Below, piece by piece: positions 1-7,476 of a stretch of 20,209 nucleotides of DNA (its first letter is position 1; every line of letters starts with the position of its first letter). Position numbers and translations under genes: made by a program. The stretch lies in IMG/VR virus record IMGVR_UViG_3300020200_000236, positions 1 through 20,209 of that record; one strand, 5' to 3'. Source of the stretch: a virus. The notes beneath the pieces were generated by a model. That model worked only from the letters and a program-made list of their open reading frames with translations. It did not search any database and was not told where the DNA came from.

Positions 1-28
1 TCAAACAATCAGAGACAAAAAATTGTAA
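1..28 (+). CDS. 3' end of an upstream gene (partial)
   Basis: The first bases encode QTIRDKKL followed by a stop at 26-28, in the frame whose TAA overlaps the next ATG as TAATG. The same eight residues and stop occur again at the end of the next gene (to 420). The gene cut off at the window edge is therefore probably a tandem paralogue of the gene at 28-420, or shares its 3' end through a duplication. Nothing can be said about its function. Confidence 0.5.
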
Positions 29-38
29 TGAATAAAAA
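1..38 (+). repeat. 38-bp direct repeat, copy 1 (may extend beyond the window)
   Basis: Bases 1-38 are identical to 393-430. The repeat spans the end of one gene, the TAATG junction and the first codons of the next. Copy 1 touches the window edge, so its true length is unknown. Confidence 0.9.
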
Positions 39-420
39 AATGAATAAGCAACAATTGACCGACGCCGCCGACATCGATGTTGAGCGGGATTGGAACTACG
101 TATTGAGCGACGGCAGCTTGTCGTCAGAAGGCTCTAATTTAATATCAGACTCAGAGTGGCGAGCGCGAGCCTTTGAAAGGTTCGGCATTGTTGATCTTCT
201 AGGAGACGATAGCTATGGTCTCACCGCAGGATGCAAAGAATTTAATAAATTAATATCCATTCGATCTATGATTTGGTTGCACTTAAATGGATTGGTTGAT
301 AATAACATAAAACATAAAATAGTCAATGAATATTTTTATGATAATAATATTTTAATTGACAATATTAAACATTTTGTACATAATCATATGCATCAAACAA
401 TCAGAGACAAAAAATTGTAA
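28..420 (+). CDS. unknown protein, 130 aa, probable tandem paralogue
   Basis: I do not recognise this protein. The N-terminal third is acidic and its DNA is relatively GC-rich. The C-terminal half (from about residue 75) is AT-rich and rich in Asn, Ile, Lys and His. That change in composition within one gene suggests joined segments. The start overlaps the stop of the preceding partial gene (TAATG), and its own stop overlaps the uvsY start the same way, so it is probably co-translated with uvsY. A second in-frame ATG lies at 40. Its last eight residues repeat the end of the upstream gene. Confidence 0.6.
   Translation: MNKKMNKQQLTDAADIDVERDWNYVLSDGSLSSEGSNLISDSEWRARAFERFGIVDLLGDDSYGLTAGCKEFNKLISIRSMIWLHLNGLVDNNIKHKIVNEYFYDNNILIDNIKHFVHNHMHQTIRDKKL
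356..384 (+). promoter_or_regulatory. putative sigma70 promoter for uvsY/uvsW
   Basis: TTGACA at 356-361 and CATAAT at 379-384 are separated by 17 nt, 11 of 12 consensus bases. The predicted start is near 391, about 30 nt before the uvsY ATG. It lies within the coding end of the preceding gene, so the match could be chance in AT-rich DNA. Confidence 0.45.
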
Positions 421-430
421 TGAATAAAAA
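393..430 (+). repeat. 38-bp direct repeat, copy 2
   Basis: Identical to 1-38; the match ends at 431 (T against A at 39). It places the same C-terminal codons and TAATG junction before both the 130-aa gene and uvsY. Confidence 0.9.
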
Positions 431-923
431 TATGAAAATTGAAGACAAAATTAAAGAAGTAATTGGTATGTGGCAAGAAGATGTCAAAATTAATGAGACG
501 GAATTGTCACACGAGAGCCTTAAGATACCTATACTTCATGGAAAGTATTTACGATTGTTTTCTGAAGAGCGCTTGAAATTGCGCTTTTTGAAAATTAGAC
601 AAAAACAATTGATGCAGAAACTTACAGAATATTATAATGGAGAGCTAAATAGTAGTCCAGAAGACCTTGCTGAAATAAAACGCGAGCCGTATGGATATAC
701 TAGATCGAAAGGTTCAGTTATTGTATACGTAGAAAACGATAAAGAAATAATTGATCTAAATATACGTATATCATATCAACAAGAACTTGTAGAAGTATTA
801 GAAGAAATAATTAAAGCCATCAACAATCGTGGATTTGTTATCAAAAATAGTCTAGACTTTATAAAGTTTATTAATGGTGAGCGAATTGGTTCAAGTTTGT
901 CAACAACAAAGTCTAGTTTGTAA
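420..923 (+). CDS. uvsY: UvsY-like recombination mediator
   Basis: UvsY loads the UvsX recombinase onto gp32-coated single-stranded DNA during T4 recombination and repair. The 167-aa product matches my memory of phage UvsY throughout. The N-terminal block around residues 17-55 (MWQEDVKINETELSHESLK, then a LHGKYLRLFSEE segment) is typical. So is the C-terminal block with IKAINNRGFVIKNSLDFIKFINGE. T4 UvsY is about 137 aa, so this version is slightly longer, with a Ser/Thr-rich tail. The neighbour downstream is uvsW, the same partnership as in T4. The start overlaps the previous stop (TAATG). Other Met codons at residues 5 and 17 are possible, but the coupled ATG is preferred. Confidence 0.9.
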   Translation: MNKNMKIEDKIKEVIGMWQEDVKINETELSHESLKIPILHGKYLRLFSEERLKLRFLKIRQKQLMQKLTEYYNGELNSSPEDLAEIKREPYGYTRSKGSVIVYVENDKEIIDLNIRISYQQELVEVLEEIIKAINNRGFVIKNSLDFIKFINGERIGSSLSTTKSSL

Positions 924-962
924 ATATTGAATATAAAATGGGGCAAAAAATGAAAAAGAAAA

Positions 963-2450
963 ATGAAATATGCTCCAAATTTCTTTTTAGAAAATAATGT
1001 GAGTCCGGACACTTTGATTATAAGTAAAGTGAATGAAGTGTATATGAAGATAGAGTCGGAAAACTCTATTCGTCAAGAACTTACTGACTATTTTTCGTTT
1101 TATGTTGTAGGCTATAAGTTCATGCCCAAATATAAAAACGGAATGTGGGACGGTAAGATACGTCTTTTTAATCCAAATAACAAATGCTTATATATCGGTC
1201 TGTTTCCATATATTAAAACATTTGCAGAGGAACGAAATTATAAGTTAGAAATAAATGATGATCTGGAATTACATGAGTCTTTTTCTGTTGAAGAGGCAAG
1301 AGAATTTGTAAATAAGCAAGATAGTATGAAAGTTCGTGATTATCAACTTGAATCATTCATTCATTGTATAAGGTCAAATCGTTCTCTTATAGTATCGCCC
1401 ACAGCATCTGGTAAATCATATATTATATGGTTATTAACTCGTTGGTATCAAGACTCAAAAGTACTTATTATTGTTCCTACAATATCACTTGTATATCAAA
1501 TGAAATCAGATTTTATAAGTTATGGCACAAATCAAGATGATATACACGTAATTAAAAGTGGAGAATCTAAACATACTGACAGAAGAATAGTTGTATCAAC
1601 TTGGCAGTCTATATATAAAGAAAATAAATCATATTTTTCTCAATATGACTGTGTAATAGGTGATGAGTGTCATTTATTTAAAGCACAATCGTTAACATCC
1701 ATCATGACTAATTTAATAGACTGTAAATATCGGTTTGGCTTTACTGGCACTCTTGACGGCACGCAAACTCATCAACTTGTTCTCGAAGGTTTATTCGGAA
1801 AAATTAAACAATTTATTACAACAAGCAGACTCATAGAAAAAGAAATACTCTCTAATTTTGAAATAAAATGTCTTATTCTTAAATATCCTAAAGAAAATTG
1901 CAAAATAGTAGCGCGCGCAAGTTATAAAGAAGAAATGGATTATCTTGTTGGTAATCAAAAAAGAAACTTTTTTATAAAAAATCTTGCATTGTCATTACAA
2001 GGCAATACACTTCTTTTATTTCAGTATGTAGAAAATCACGGAAAAATACTTTATGATATAATCTTAAAATCTGCGCGAAATGATCGCAAAATATTTTTTG
2101 TATATGGAGGAACAGATGCAGAGACGAGAGAGTCTATTAGAGCTATTACAGAAAATGAAAATGACGCTATTATCATTGCTTCGTATGGTACTTTCAGTAC
2201 AGGAATTAATATTCGGAATCTTCATAACATCATTTTTGCTTCTCCTTCTAAGTCTAGGATTCGTAATCTTCAGTCTATTGGCAGAGGTTTACGCAAAAGT
2301 GATTCTAAAAATAAAGCAATTCTTTTTGATATTTCGGACGATTTAAGACACGGCGCGCGAGTAAATTTTACATTAAAACATTTTGCAGAAAGAGTTAAAA
2401 TATATAACGAAGAAAAATTTATATACAAAATTTATAATATTAAAATATAA
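963..2450 (+). CDS. uvsW: UvsW-like DNA/RNA helicase
   Basis: UvsW is a superfamily 2 helicase that unwinds R-loops and branched DNA, shifting T4 replication from origin-dependent to recombination-dependent initiation. The 495-aa product has the UvsW N-terminal domain (around residues 50-68, YKFMPKYKNGMWDGKIRLF). A Walker A motif SPTASGKS lies at 145-152, a DECH box at 234-237 and motif III TGT at 261-263. The late motifs are the SYGTFSTGI stretch and QSIGRGLRK near the C-terminus. Length is close to the T4 protein (about 500 aa). The start at 963 has only a poor purine-rich upstream region. Overlapping ATGs at 938 and 950 are in another frame. It follows uvsY as in T4-like phages. Confidence 0.95.
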   Translation: MKYAPNFFLENNVSPDTLIISKVNEVYMKIESENSIRQELTDYFSFYVVGYKFMPKYKNGMWDGKIRLFNPNNKCLYIGLFPYIKTFAEERNYKLEINDDLELHESFSVEEAREFVNKQDSMKVRDYQLESFIHCIRSNRSLIVSPTASGKSYIIWLLTRWYQDSKVLIIVPTISLVYQMKSDFISYGTNQDDIHVIKSGESKHTDRRIVVSTWQSIYKENKSYFSQYDCVIGDECHLFKAQSLTSIMTNLIDCKYRFGFTGTLDGTQTHQLVLEGLFGKIKQFITTSRLIEKEILSNFEIKCLILKYPKENCKIVARASYKEEMDYLVGNQKRNFFIKNLALSLQGNTLLLFQYVENHGKILYDIILKSARNDRKIFFVYGGTDAETRESIRAITENENDAIIIASYGTFSTGINIRNLHNIIFASPSKSRIRNLQSIGRGLRKSDSKNKAILFDISDDLRHGARVNFTLKHFAERVKIYNEEKFIYKIYNIKI

Positions 2451-2463
2451 TGAAAAATATTTC

Positions 2464-2492
2464 TTGACAAGAAAGCAATTTTAATATATATT
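2464..2492 (+). promoter_or_regulatory. sigma70 promoter for the HNH endonuclease gene
   Basis: TTGACA at 2464-2469 and TATATT at 2487-2492 are spaced 17 nt apart. The predicted start is near 2499. The first in-frame ATG (2500) would then be almost leaderless. The ATG at 2530 lies 4 nt after AGGAG (2521-2525), which argues that translation starts at 2530 or 2536. Confidence 0.65.
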
Positions 2493-2529
2493 CTTTACTA
2501 TGAATATGAGTTCATACCTCAGGAGAATA

Positions 2530-3105
2530 ATGATAATGTCTGTATTAGCAAAATCAATGCCATCAAAAGAAGTATTAGAGAAATTGCTTTACTATGATCC
2601 AGAGGCTGGAAAGTTATATTGGAAGATAAACCAAGGTGGTCAAAAAGCAGGTATCGAAGCAGGATGGATACATACTCTTTCTGATGGTCGACAATATAGG
2701 AGAATTCGGATTCAAGGAAAGAAGTATCTTGTACATCGAATTATTCTTGAGATGAATGGCTATAGTTTACGACAAGATCAAGTTATAGATCATGAAAACG
2801 GTGATGGACTTGATAATAGACCCGATAACTTAAGAGCTTGTACACATCAACAAAATACACAAAATAGCCGCGTACCTAAAAATAATAAAACTGGTCATAA
2901 AGGTGTTAGCTTTCGTAAAGACAATCAAAAATATTATGCGCGTATAACGCATAATGGACGCGCCTCGATTTTGCCCGACTCGACTGGTAAAAAGTATTTT
3001 GATACTATCGAAGAGCCTATTAAACTTCGAAAAGCAGCAGAAGAAGAGTATAATGATAAATTTAAAGCTTTCTACAAATGTTCCACAAATGCATGTATGT
3101 TATAA
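2530..3105 (+). CDS. HNH homing endonuclease with C-terminal AP2-like domain
   Basis: This is a free-standing HNH endonuclease of the kind that invades T4-like genomes and cuts DNA at specific sites to spread itself. The N-terminal part has the YDPEAGKLYWK entry motif, then LVHRIILEMNGY, then the HNH core VIDHENGDGLDNRPDNLR. The C-terminal part (NNKTGHKGVSFRKDNQKYYARI onward) resembles an AP2-type DNA-binding domain. I chose 2530 rather than 2500 because AGGAG lies at 2521-2525 and the promoter start is near 2499. It sits between uvsW and the small genes before gene 55, with its own promoter and a long hairpin over its stop codon, so it looks like a self-contained insertion. A close paralogue begins at 19904. 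Confidence 0.9.
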   Translation: MIMSVLAKSMPSKEVLEKLLYYDPEAGKLYWKINQGGQKAGIEAGWIHTLSDGRQYRRIRIQGKKYLVHRIILEMNGYSLRQDQVIDHENGDGLDNRPDNLRACTHQQNTQNSRVPKNNKTGHKGVSFRKDNQKYYARITHNGRASILPDSTGKKYFDTIEEPIKLRKAAEEEYNDKFKAFYKCSTNACML

Positions 3106-3146
3106 AACGGCTGTACCTAGAGACAATTACAGTCGTTTTATAACAT
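3097..3146. terminator. 18-bp stem hairpin over the HNH stop codon
   Basis: Bases 3097-3114 pair with 3129-3146 with one G-U, leaving a 14-nt loop. The HNH stop codon (3103-3105) lies in the 5' arm. There is no terminal U-run outside the stem, although CGTTTT is inside the 3' arm. It could be a terminator in either direction, an mRNA-protecting hairpin, or an insertion boundary. Confidence 0.5.
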
Positions 3147-3169
3147 GATGAAAATGGAATCGCGAAGGT

Positions 3170-3478
3170 ATGAAAAATAATTTTACGTTAGATGTTCATT
3201 CTTCGGAGGACAGTCATACTATTGTAGAAGAATACAAAAATATTTTATTGAATGTAAAAACATACGGTAGACCGTCGCTTGCTTATAAGTATATAATATA
3301 TGAGAAACAAATAGGAGAAGCAAATATTGAATGTTGGAATGTAGTGGATTATGCGATTGTGAAAAACGTTTTAAAATATTTAATAAATGGGAATACGCCC
3401 GCCGTTAGTTTCTTTGAATTTTTTGAATTAAATGCTGTGATTTGGAACGCGGTTCGACAAGAAAAAATTCGAAGTTAA
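3170..3478 (+). CDS. unknown protein, 102 aa
   Basis: I do not recognise this protein. It is acidic to neutral, rich in Asn, Ile, Val and Tyr, with no transmembrane segment and no clear motif. AAGG at 3165-3168 is only one base before the ATG, so translation may be weak. Codon use matches the AT-rich core genes around it. It lies between the HNH gene and the Sm-like/gene 55 cluster, a spot where T4-like phages often carry small variable genes. Confidence 0.6.
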   Translation: MKNNFTLDVHSSEDSHTIVEEYKNILLNVKTYGRPSLAYKYIIYEKQIGEANIECWNVVDYAIVKNVLKYLINGNTPAVSFFEFFELNAVIWNAVRQEKIRS

Positions 3479-3506
3479 CATTATTTAAAATTAAAAAATT
3501 TTAATA

Positions 3507-3514
3507 TATAAATA
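3507..3514 (+). promoter_or_regulatory. possible T4-type late promoter
   Basis: The octamer TATAAATA at 3507-3514 is the sequence that T4 gp55-programmed polymerase recognises at late promoters. It lies ~70 nt upstream of the ATG at 3577 and thus before gene 55 itself. In DNA this AT-rich, several such octamers are expected by chance; I saw one other on the + strand (13294, inside gene 62). Confidence 0.3.
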
Positions 3515-3519
3515 TTTAA

Positions 3520-3548
3520 TTGACTACGTGCATATCATATTATATAAA
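3520..3548 (+). promoter_or_regulatory. sigma70-type promoter before the Sm-like/gene 55/47/46 block
   Basis: TTGACT at 3520-3525 and TATAAA at 3543-3548 are spaced 17 nt apart, with a predicted start near 3555. This explains why the TTG at 3520 is probably not a start codon and why the ATG at 3577 is preferred. It would drive the overlapping run Sm-like, 55, 47, 46. Confidence 0.55.
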
Positions 3549-3576
3549 CGGAGTATGTAAAATAACAAACAATGTA

Positions 3577-3930
3577 ATGTTTTTAAAACTCATAACTGGT
3601 GAAAACATCGTTTCTTTTGTAGAAATGAATGATGAATATCTTATTTTAAAAGAACCACTACAAATATTTGTGCAAAATACTTCAAGAGGCTCTCTAGTAC
3701 GTCTTTCGCAGTGGATTCCGTTTGTTGAAGAAAAAACACATATTATAAAACGTAATTCTGTGTTATTAATTACTAATCCAGAAGAGGAAATGTGCAAGTA
3801 TTATCTCGAAACAATCTCTATAGTATTTCATCAAAGAGTAGATATTGAAAATAATAAAATAAATCAAGATGAAGATGTAGAACAAGCTATGTATGAAAAA
3901 ACTTCCAACACAAACATTAGGATTCATTAA
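3577..3930 (+). CDS. small phage protein with Sm-like appearance
   Basis: The protein is about 117 aa if read from the ATG at 3577. The N-terminal 60 residues (MFLKLITGENIVSFVEMNDE, then a LILKEPLQIFVQ segment) have the short-strand, Gly-Glu turn pattern of an Sm/LSm-like fold. I recall similar proteins in T4-like cyanophages near genes 55 and 47, but no function is established to my knowledge. The C-terminus is acidic and probably disordered. An upstream TTG at 3520 would add 19 residues, but it lies in a likely -35 box and lacks a ribosome binding site. Its stop overlaps the gene 55 start (TAATG), implying coupled translation with the late sigma factor. RNA binding is an inference from shape only. 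Confidence 0.7.
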   Translation: MFLKLITGENIVSFVEMNDEYLILKEPLQIFVQNTSRGSLVRLSQWIPFVEEKTHIIKRNSVLLITNPEEEMCKYYLETISIVFHQRVDIENNKINQDEDVEQAMYEKTSNTNIRIH

Positions 3931-4490
3931 TGAAAAAAAATAAACAACATTATGTAAATAATAAAGACTTTCTTCAAGCAATGATAGAGTATAAAGATGA
4001 GGTAAAAGAAGCAAAAACAAATAAAGAAGAGAGGCCCATAGTTCCTACTTACATAGGTGAATGCCTAATGAAGATAGCAGTACATCTATCTTATAAACCA
4101 TGCTTCACTAATTACACATTTAAAGATGAGATGATAACAGACGGAATTGAAAATTGTTTATTATATATAGATAACTTTGATCCAGATAAATCAAAAAATC
4201 CATTTTCTTATTTTACACAAATAATATATTATGCCTTTTTAAGACGTATAGCAAAAGAAAAGAAATATTTATATACTAAGTTTAAACTTTCTGAAAACAT
4301 AAAACTTCAAAGATTGGTATCTGATATTCAAGAACATGATGATAAAAACTATAATACTTCATCATCAAAAACAAATGAATGGTCTACAGAATATATTGAT
4401 GATTTTATTGAAAATTTTGAAGAAAATAAAAGAAAGCGGGGCAAATTCACAATAATGCCAGTAGATAATATAATTAAAGATGATGATTAA
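3930..4490 (+). CDS. 55: gp55-like late-transcription sigma factor
   Basis: gp55 is the small sigma factor that, with host core RNA polymerase and the gp45 clamp, recognises TATAAATA late promoters. The 186-aa product is the same length as T4 gp55 (185 aa). It keeps the diagnostic pattern: YVNNKDFLQAMIEYKDE near the N-terminus, then FKDEMITDGIENCLLYIDNFDPDKSKNPFSYF split over residues ~64-96, then FLRRIAKEKK. This is the region-2-like core-binding and -10-recognising part. It overlaps both neighbours by TAATG. The sliding clamp it would need (gene 45) is encoded at 10700. Confidence 0.93.
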   Translation: MKKNKQHYVNNKDFLQAMIEYKDEVKEAKTNKEERPIVPTYIGECLMKIAVHLSYKPCFTNYTFKDEMITDGIENCLLYIDNFDPDKSKNPFSYFTQIIYYAFLRRIAKEKKYLYTKFKLSENIKLQRLVSDIQEHDDKNYNTSSSKTNEWSTEYIDDFIENFEENKRKRGKFTIMPVDNIIKDDD

Positions 4491-5569
4491 TGGCAAAAGC
4501 AGCAATTATAACGGACACACATTTTGGTGTTCGTAATGACAGTAAACAGTTTATAGAATACTTCGAAAAATTTTACAGTAATATATTTTTTCCTTATCTT
4601 AAGGAAAACAATATAGATGTTGTTTTTCATCTAGGTGATATAGTTGAGCGTAGAAAATTTATTAATTACGCCACTCTTCATGAATTTAAAAGAATATTCA
4701 TTCAACCTTGTATTGATAACAATATACGCTTATTGGGTATTGTTGGAAATCATGATATACATTATAGAAATACTAATGAAGTAAATGCAATGAATGAATT
4801 ATTTAATCATAGTTCAATTAAGTTTTATTCTGAGCCAGAAGAAATTAATTTTGATGGATGTAAAATTGCATTACTTCCTTGGATAAATAATTCAAATTAT
4901 GAAAAGTCCATGGAGTTTGTACGAACTACTGATGCATCAATTGTTTTTGGTCATCTTGAGTTTAGTGGTTTTGAAATGTATCGAGGTATTAGTAATTTGC
5001 ACGGCATGGAAACAAAGCCATTTGATCGTTTTGAATTTGTATTTTCTGGGCATTATCATACTCGTTCATCGAAAAAAAATATTCACTATCTCGGAAATCC
5101 ATATGAGACCACATGGAATGACTACAATGATTCCCGAGGATTTCATATATTTGATAGTGATACAAGAAGCTTGAATTTTATTCAAAATCCATATAAAATG
5201 TTTCATAAAATATGGTATGATGACTCTGATAAAGATACATACAAAAAAATTATTGAATCATATAATTTTTCTACATATGAAGGCGCATATATAAAAGTAA
5301 TAGTACAGAAAAAGACTAATCCATATTGGTTTGATATGATGCTTGATGCATTGTATAAATCTAATCCAGCAAATGTATCTATTGTTGAAGATAATAAGAA
5401 TGCAGATATGCTAACTGAAGAAGAAATTATTAATGAAGCAGATGATACGCTTACACTTATTACAAAATATGTGGATAGTATTTCTGTTGATGTTGATAAG
5501 AACAATCTAAAAAAACTTCTTGCGGATTTATACGTTGAAGCTCAAAATATGAATCAAGAGACTTTATGA
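4490..5569 (+). CDS. 47: gp47-like recombination nuclease subunit (SbcD/Mre11 type)
   Basis: gp47 is the nuclease subunit of the gp46/gp47 complex that resects DNA ends for recombination-dependent replication, homologous to Mre11/SbcD. The 359-aa product carries all the metallophosphoesterase motifs. These are DTH at 9-11, GD at 49-50, GNHD at 86-89, a GHLEF segment near 155, and GHYHTR near 187-192. T4 gp47 is about 339 aa. Its stop overlaps the gene 46 start (ATGA), as expected for two subunits made in fixed ratio. Confidence 0.95.
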   Translation: MAKAAIITDTHFGVRNDSKQFIEYFEKFYSNIFFPYLKENNIDVVFHLGDIVERRKFINYATLHEFKRIFIQPCIDNNIRLLGIVGNHDIHYRNTNEVNAMNELFNHSSIKFYSEPEEINFDGCKIALLPWINNSNYEKSMEFVRTTDASIVFGHLEFSGFEMYRGISNLHGMETKPFDRFEFVFSGHYHTRSSKKNIHYLGNPYETTWNDYNDSRGFHIFDSDTRSLNFIQNPYKMFHKIWYDDSDKDTYKKIIESYNFSTYEGAYIKVIVQKKTNPYWFDMMLDALYKSNPANVSIVEDNKNADMLTEEEIINEADDTLTLITKYVDSISVDVDKNNLKKLLADLYVEAQNMNQETL

Positions 5570-7278
5570 TAATATTTCACAATGTAAAGTGGATTAATTT
5601 TTTATCCACAGGAAACGTTTGGACAGAAATAAAATTAGACCGAAATCCAACAACTCTTATTGTTGGTGAGAATGGTTCTGGCAAATCGACTCTTTTGGAT
5701 GCTCTTTGTTTTGGTCTTTTTAATCGACCGTTTCGTAAGATAAACAAACCACAACTTATCAATTCAGTAAATGATAAGGGAATGGTAGTAGAGGTGGAGT
5801 TTTCTATTGCTAAGAATAAGTATAAAATTATTCGAGGCATGAAACCCAATTGCTTTGAAATATATCTTAATAATGTTATTATGAATCAGACAGCATCAAT
5901 CAAGGATTATCAAGATCATTTAGAAAAAAACATATTGAAGTTGAACTTTACATCGTTTACGCAAATAGTGATACTTGGTTCATCTACATTTGTACCATTT
6001 ATGCAACTTCCAGCATCTTCAAGAAGAGAAATTATTGAAGATTTACTTGATATTAAAATATTTAGTTTCATGAATGTTCTACTTAAAGAAAAAATAAATA
6101 CGGCGAAAGAAAAGATTAAAGATATACGATATAAGATTTCTTTCGAGCAAGAAAAATTAGAGGTGCATAAAAAGTATATTAAGGATATTCAAACAAAGAA
6201 TAAGGAGCGTATAGATCAGCTTAAACTGGAAATTAGTAAATCAGAAACATCCATTTCTAGACTAAATCTTGAAATAGAAGCAAATCAAAAACTTACTGAT
6301 GAACTTACTGAAAAGGTAAAAGACGAAAAAGATACTCACATTAAAATACAAAAAATCTTAAATGTAGAGAATAAACTATTAGATAAAATTAAAAATGTTA
6401 AACGCGAAATTAAATTTTATGAAGATAATAATACGTGCCCTACATGCACTCAGGAAATAAACGAGACTATTAAATCAAACAAGATTAATAATAGCACGAT
6501 TAAACTTGTTGAAATAGAAAAGGGCATTGATGAACTACAAAAAGAGTTAGTAAAAGAAAATGAACGGATAACTGAAATAAATGAAATTAACAAAAATATA
6601 CAATTATATTTAACACAAATATCATCTTGTAATAATCAAATTTACTCATTAAATAAATATATATTACAACTTAATGTACAAGTGAAGAATGAAATTATAG
6701 AAAATACAGACATCTCGAAAGAGACAAAACTTGTTGACAATATAAGAACTTTGATCTATAATTTGGAAAATGATAGAGAAAAGTATATTAATGAATCTAA
6801 TTTATTTGAGGTAGCAGCCGATTTTCTAAAAGATAAAGGCATAAAAACTCAAATTGTGCGGCAATATGTGCCTGTTATGAATAAGTTAATCAATAAATAT
6901 CTTGCAGCTATGGAGTTTTTTGTAAGTTTTGAGTTAGATGAAAATTTTAATGAAAAAATAAAATCAAGACATCGAGATGAATTTAGTTATGGTTCATTTA
7001 GTGAAGGTGAAAAAATGAGAATTGATCTTGCTTTATTGCTCACTTGGCGAGCTATAGCAAAGATGAAAAACTCAGCGAACACAAATTTATTAATTCTTGA
7101 CGAAGTTTTTGACGCTTCACTCGATGCAAATGGTTGTGATGAATTTTTGAAACTGTTAAATGAACTAGGGAAAGAAACTAACGTATATGTTATTAGTCAT
7201 AAAGGTGATATTCTTCAAGATAAGTTTAGATCAGTAATACGGTTTGAAAAACAAAAAAACTTTAGTAAAATGATATAA
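5566..7278 (+). CDS. 46: gp46-like recombination ATPase subunit (SbcC/Rad50 type)
   Basis: gp46 is the Rad50/SbcC-type ATPase partner of gp47. The 570-aa product (T4: 560 aa) has Walker A GENGSGKS at 34-41. A long coiled coil from about 170 to 430 is broken by the zinc-hook CPTC at 291-294. The ABC signature FSEGEKMR lies near 478-485 and Walker B LLILDEVFD near 507-515. A conserved His follows in VISHKGD. A perfect-consensus sigma70-like sequence lies inside the gene at 6734-6762. Confidence 0.95.
   Translation: MIIFHNVKWINFLSTGNVWTEIKLDRNPTTLIVGENGSGKSTLLDALCFGLFNRPFRKINKPQLINSVNDKGMVVEVEFSIAKNKYKIIRGMKPNCFEIYLNNVIMNQTASIKDYQDHLEKNILKLNFTSFTQIVILGSSTFVPFMQLPASSRREIIEDLLDIKIFSFMNVLLKEKINTAKEKIKDIRYKISFEQEKLEVHKKYIKDIQTKNKERIDQLKLEISKSETSISRLNLEIEANQKLTDELTEKVKDEKDTHIKIQKILNVENKLLDKIKNVKREIKFYEDNNTCPTCTQEINETIKSNKINNSTIKLVEIEKGIDELQKELVKENERITEINEINKNIQLYLTQISSCNNQIYSLNKYILQLNVQVKNEIIENTDISKETKLVDNIRTLIYNLENDREKYINESNLFEVAADFLKDKGIKTQIVRQYVPVMNKLINKYLAAMEFFVSFELDENFNEKIKSRHRDEFSYGSFSEGEKMRIDLALLLTWRAIAKMKNSANTNLLILDEVFDASLDANGCDEFLKLLNELGKETNVYVISHKGDILQDKFRSVIRFEKQKNFSKMI
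6734..6762 (+). promoter_or_regulatory. perfect sigma70 consensus inside gene 46
   Basis: TTGACA at 6734-6739 and TATAAT at 6757-6762 are separated by exactly 17 nt: all 12 consensus bases with ideal spacing. It lies in the coiled-coil coding part of gene 46, about 520 nt before the next gene start. It may drive the downstream genes (62-aa protein, peptide deformylase) independently of the 55-47-46 transcript, or be chance. Confidence 0.45.
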
Positions 7279-7287
7279 GGTGTAGTT

Positions 7288-7476
7288 ATGTACGGCATTA
7301 AATATTCTCTAAGCAGAAAACATTTTGTTTGGTATGTAGATATAGGCCGAGAAAATTCAACTTACTCTCGTGAGCCCAAACTTTTTAATACAAAGCAAGA
7401 GGCCTTTGTATATGCAAAGGCTATGCAATTAAAAAATTTCAAAATTGAAATATATGAAAAGGTCGTTTCTCAATGA
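7288..7476 (+). CDS. unknown small protein, 62 aa
   Basis: I do not recognise a family. The sequence is basic and aromatic, with alternating hydrophobic residues that suggest a small beta-sheet protein (HFVWYVDIG, FKIEIYEKVV). Small genes of this kind commonly follow gene 46 in T4-like phages. Its stop overlaps the start of the deformylase gene (ATGA), so the two are coupled. A start at ATG 7288 follows a GGTGTAG purine-poor leader. Confidence 0.7.
   Translation: MYGIKYSLSRKHFVWYVDIGRENSTYSREPKLFNTKQEAFVYAKAMQLKNFKIEIYEKVVSQ

Noticed and set aside
2080-2346. 88-codon frame within uvsW
   Set aside because: Shadow frame of the helicase coding sequence, without a ribosome binding site.
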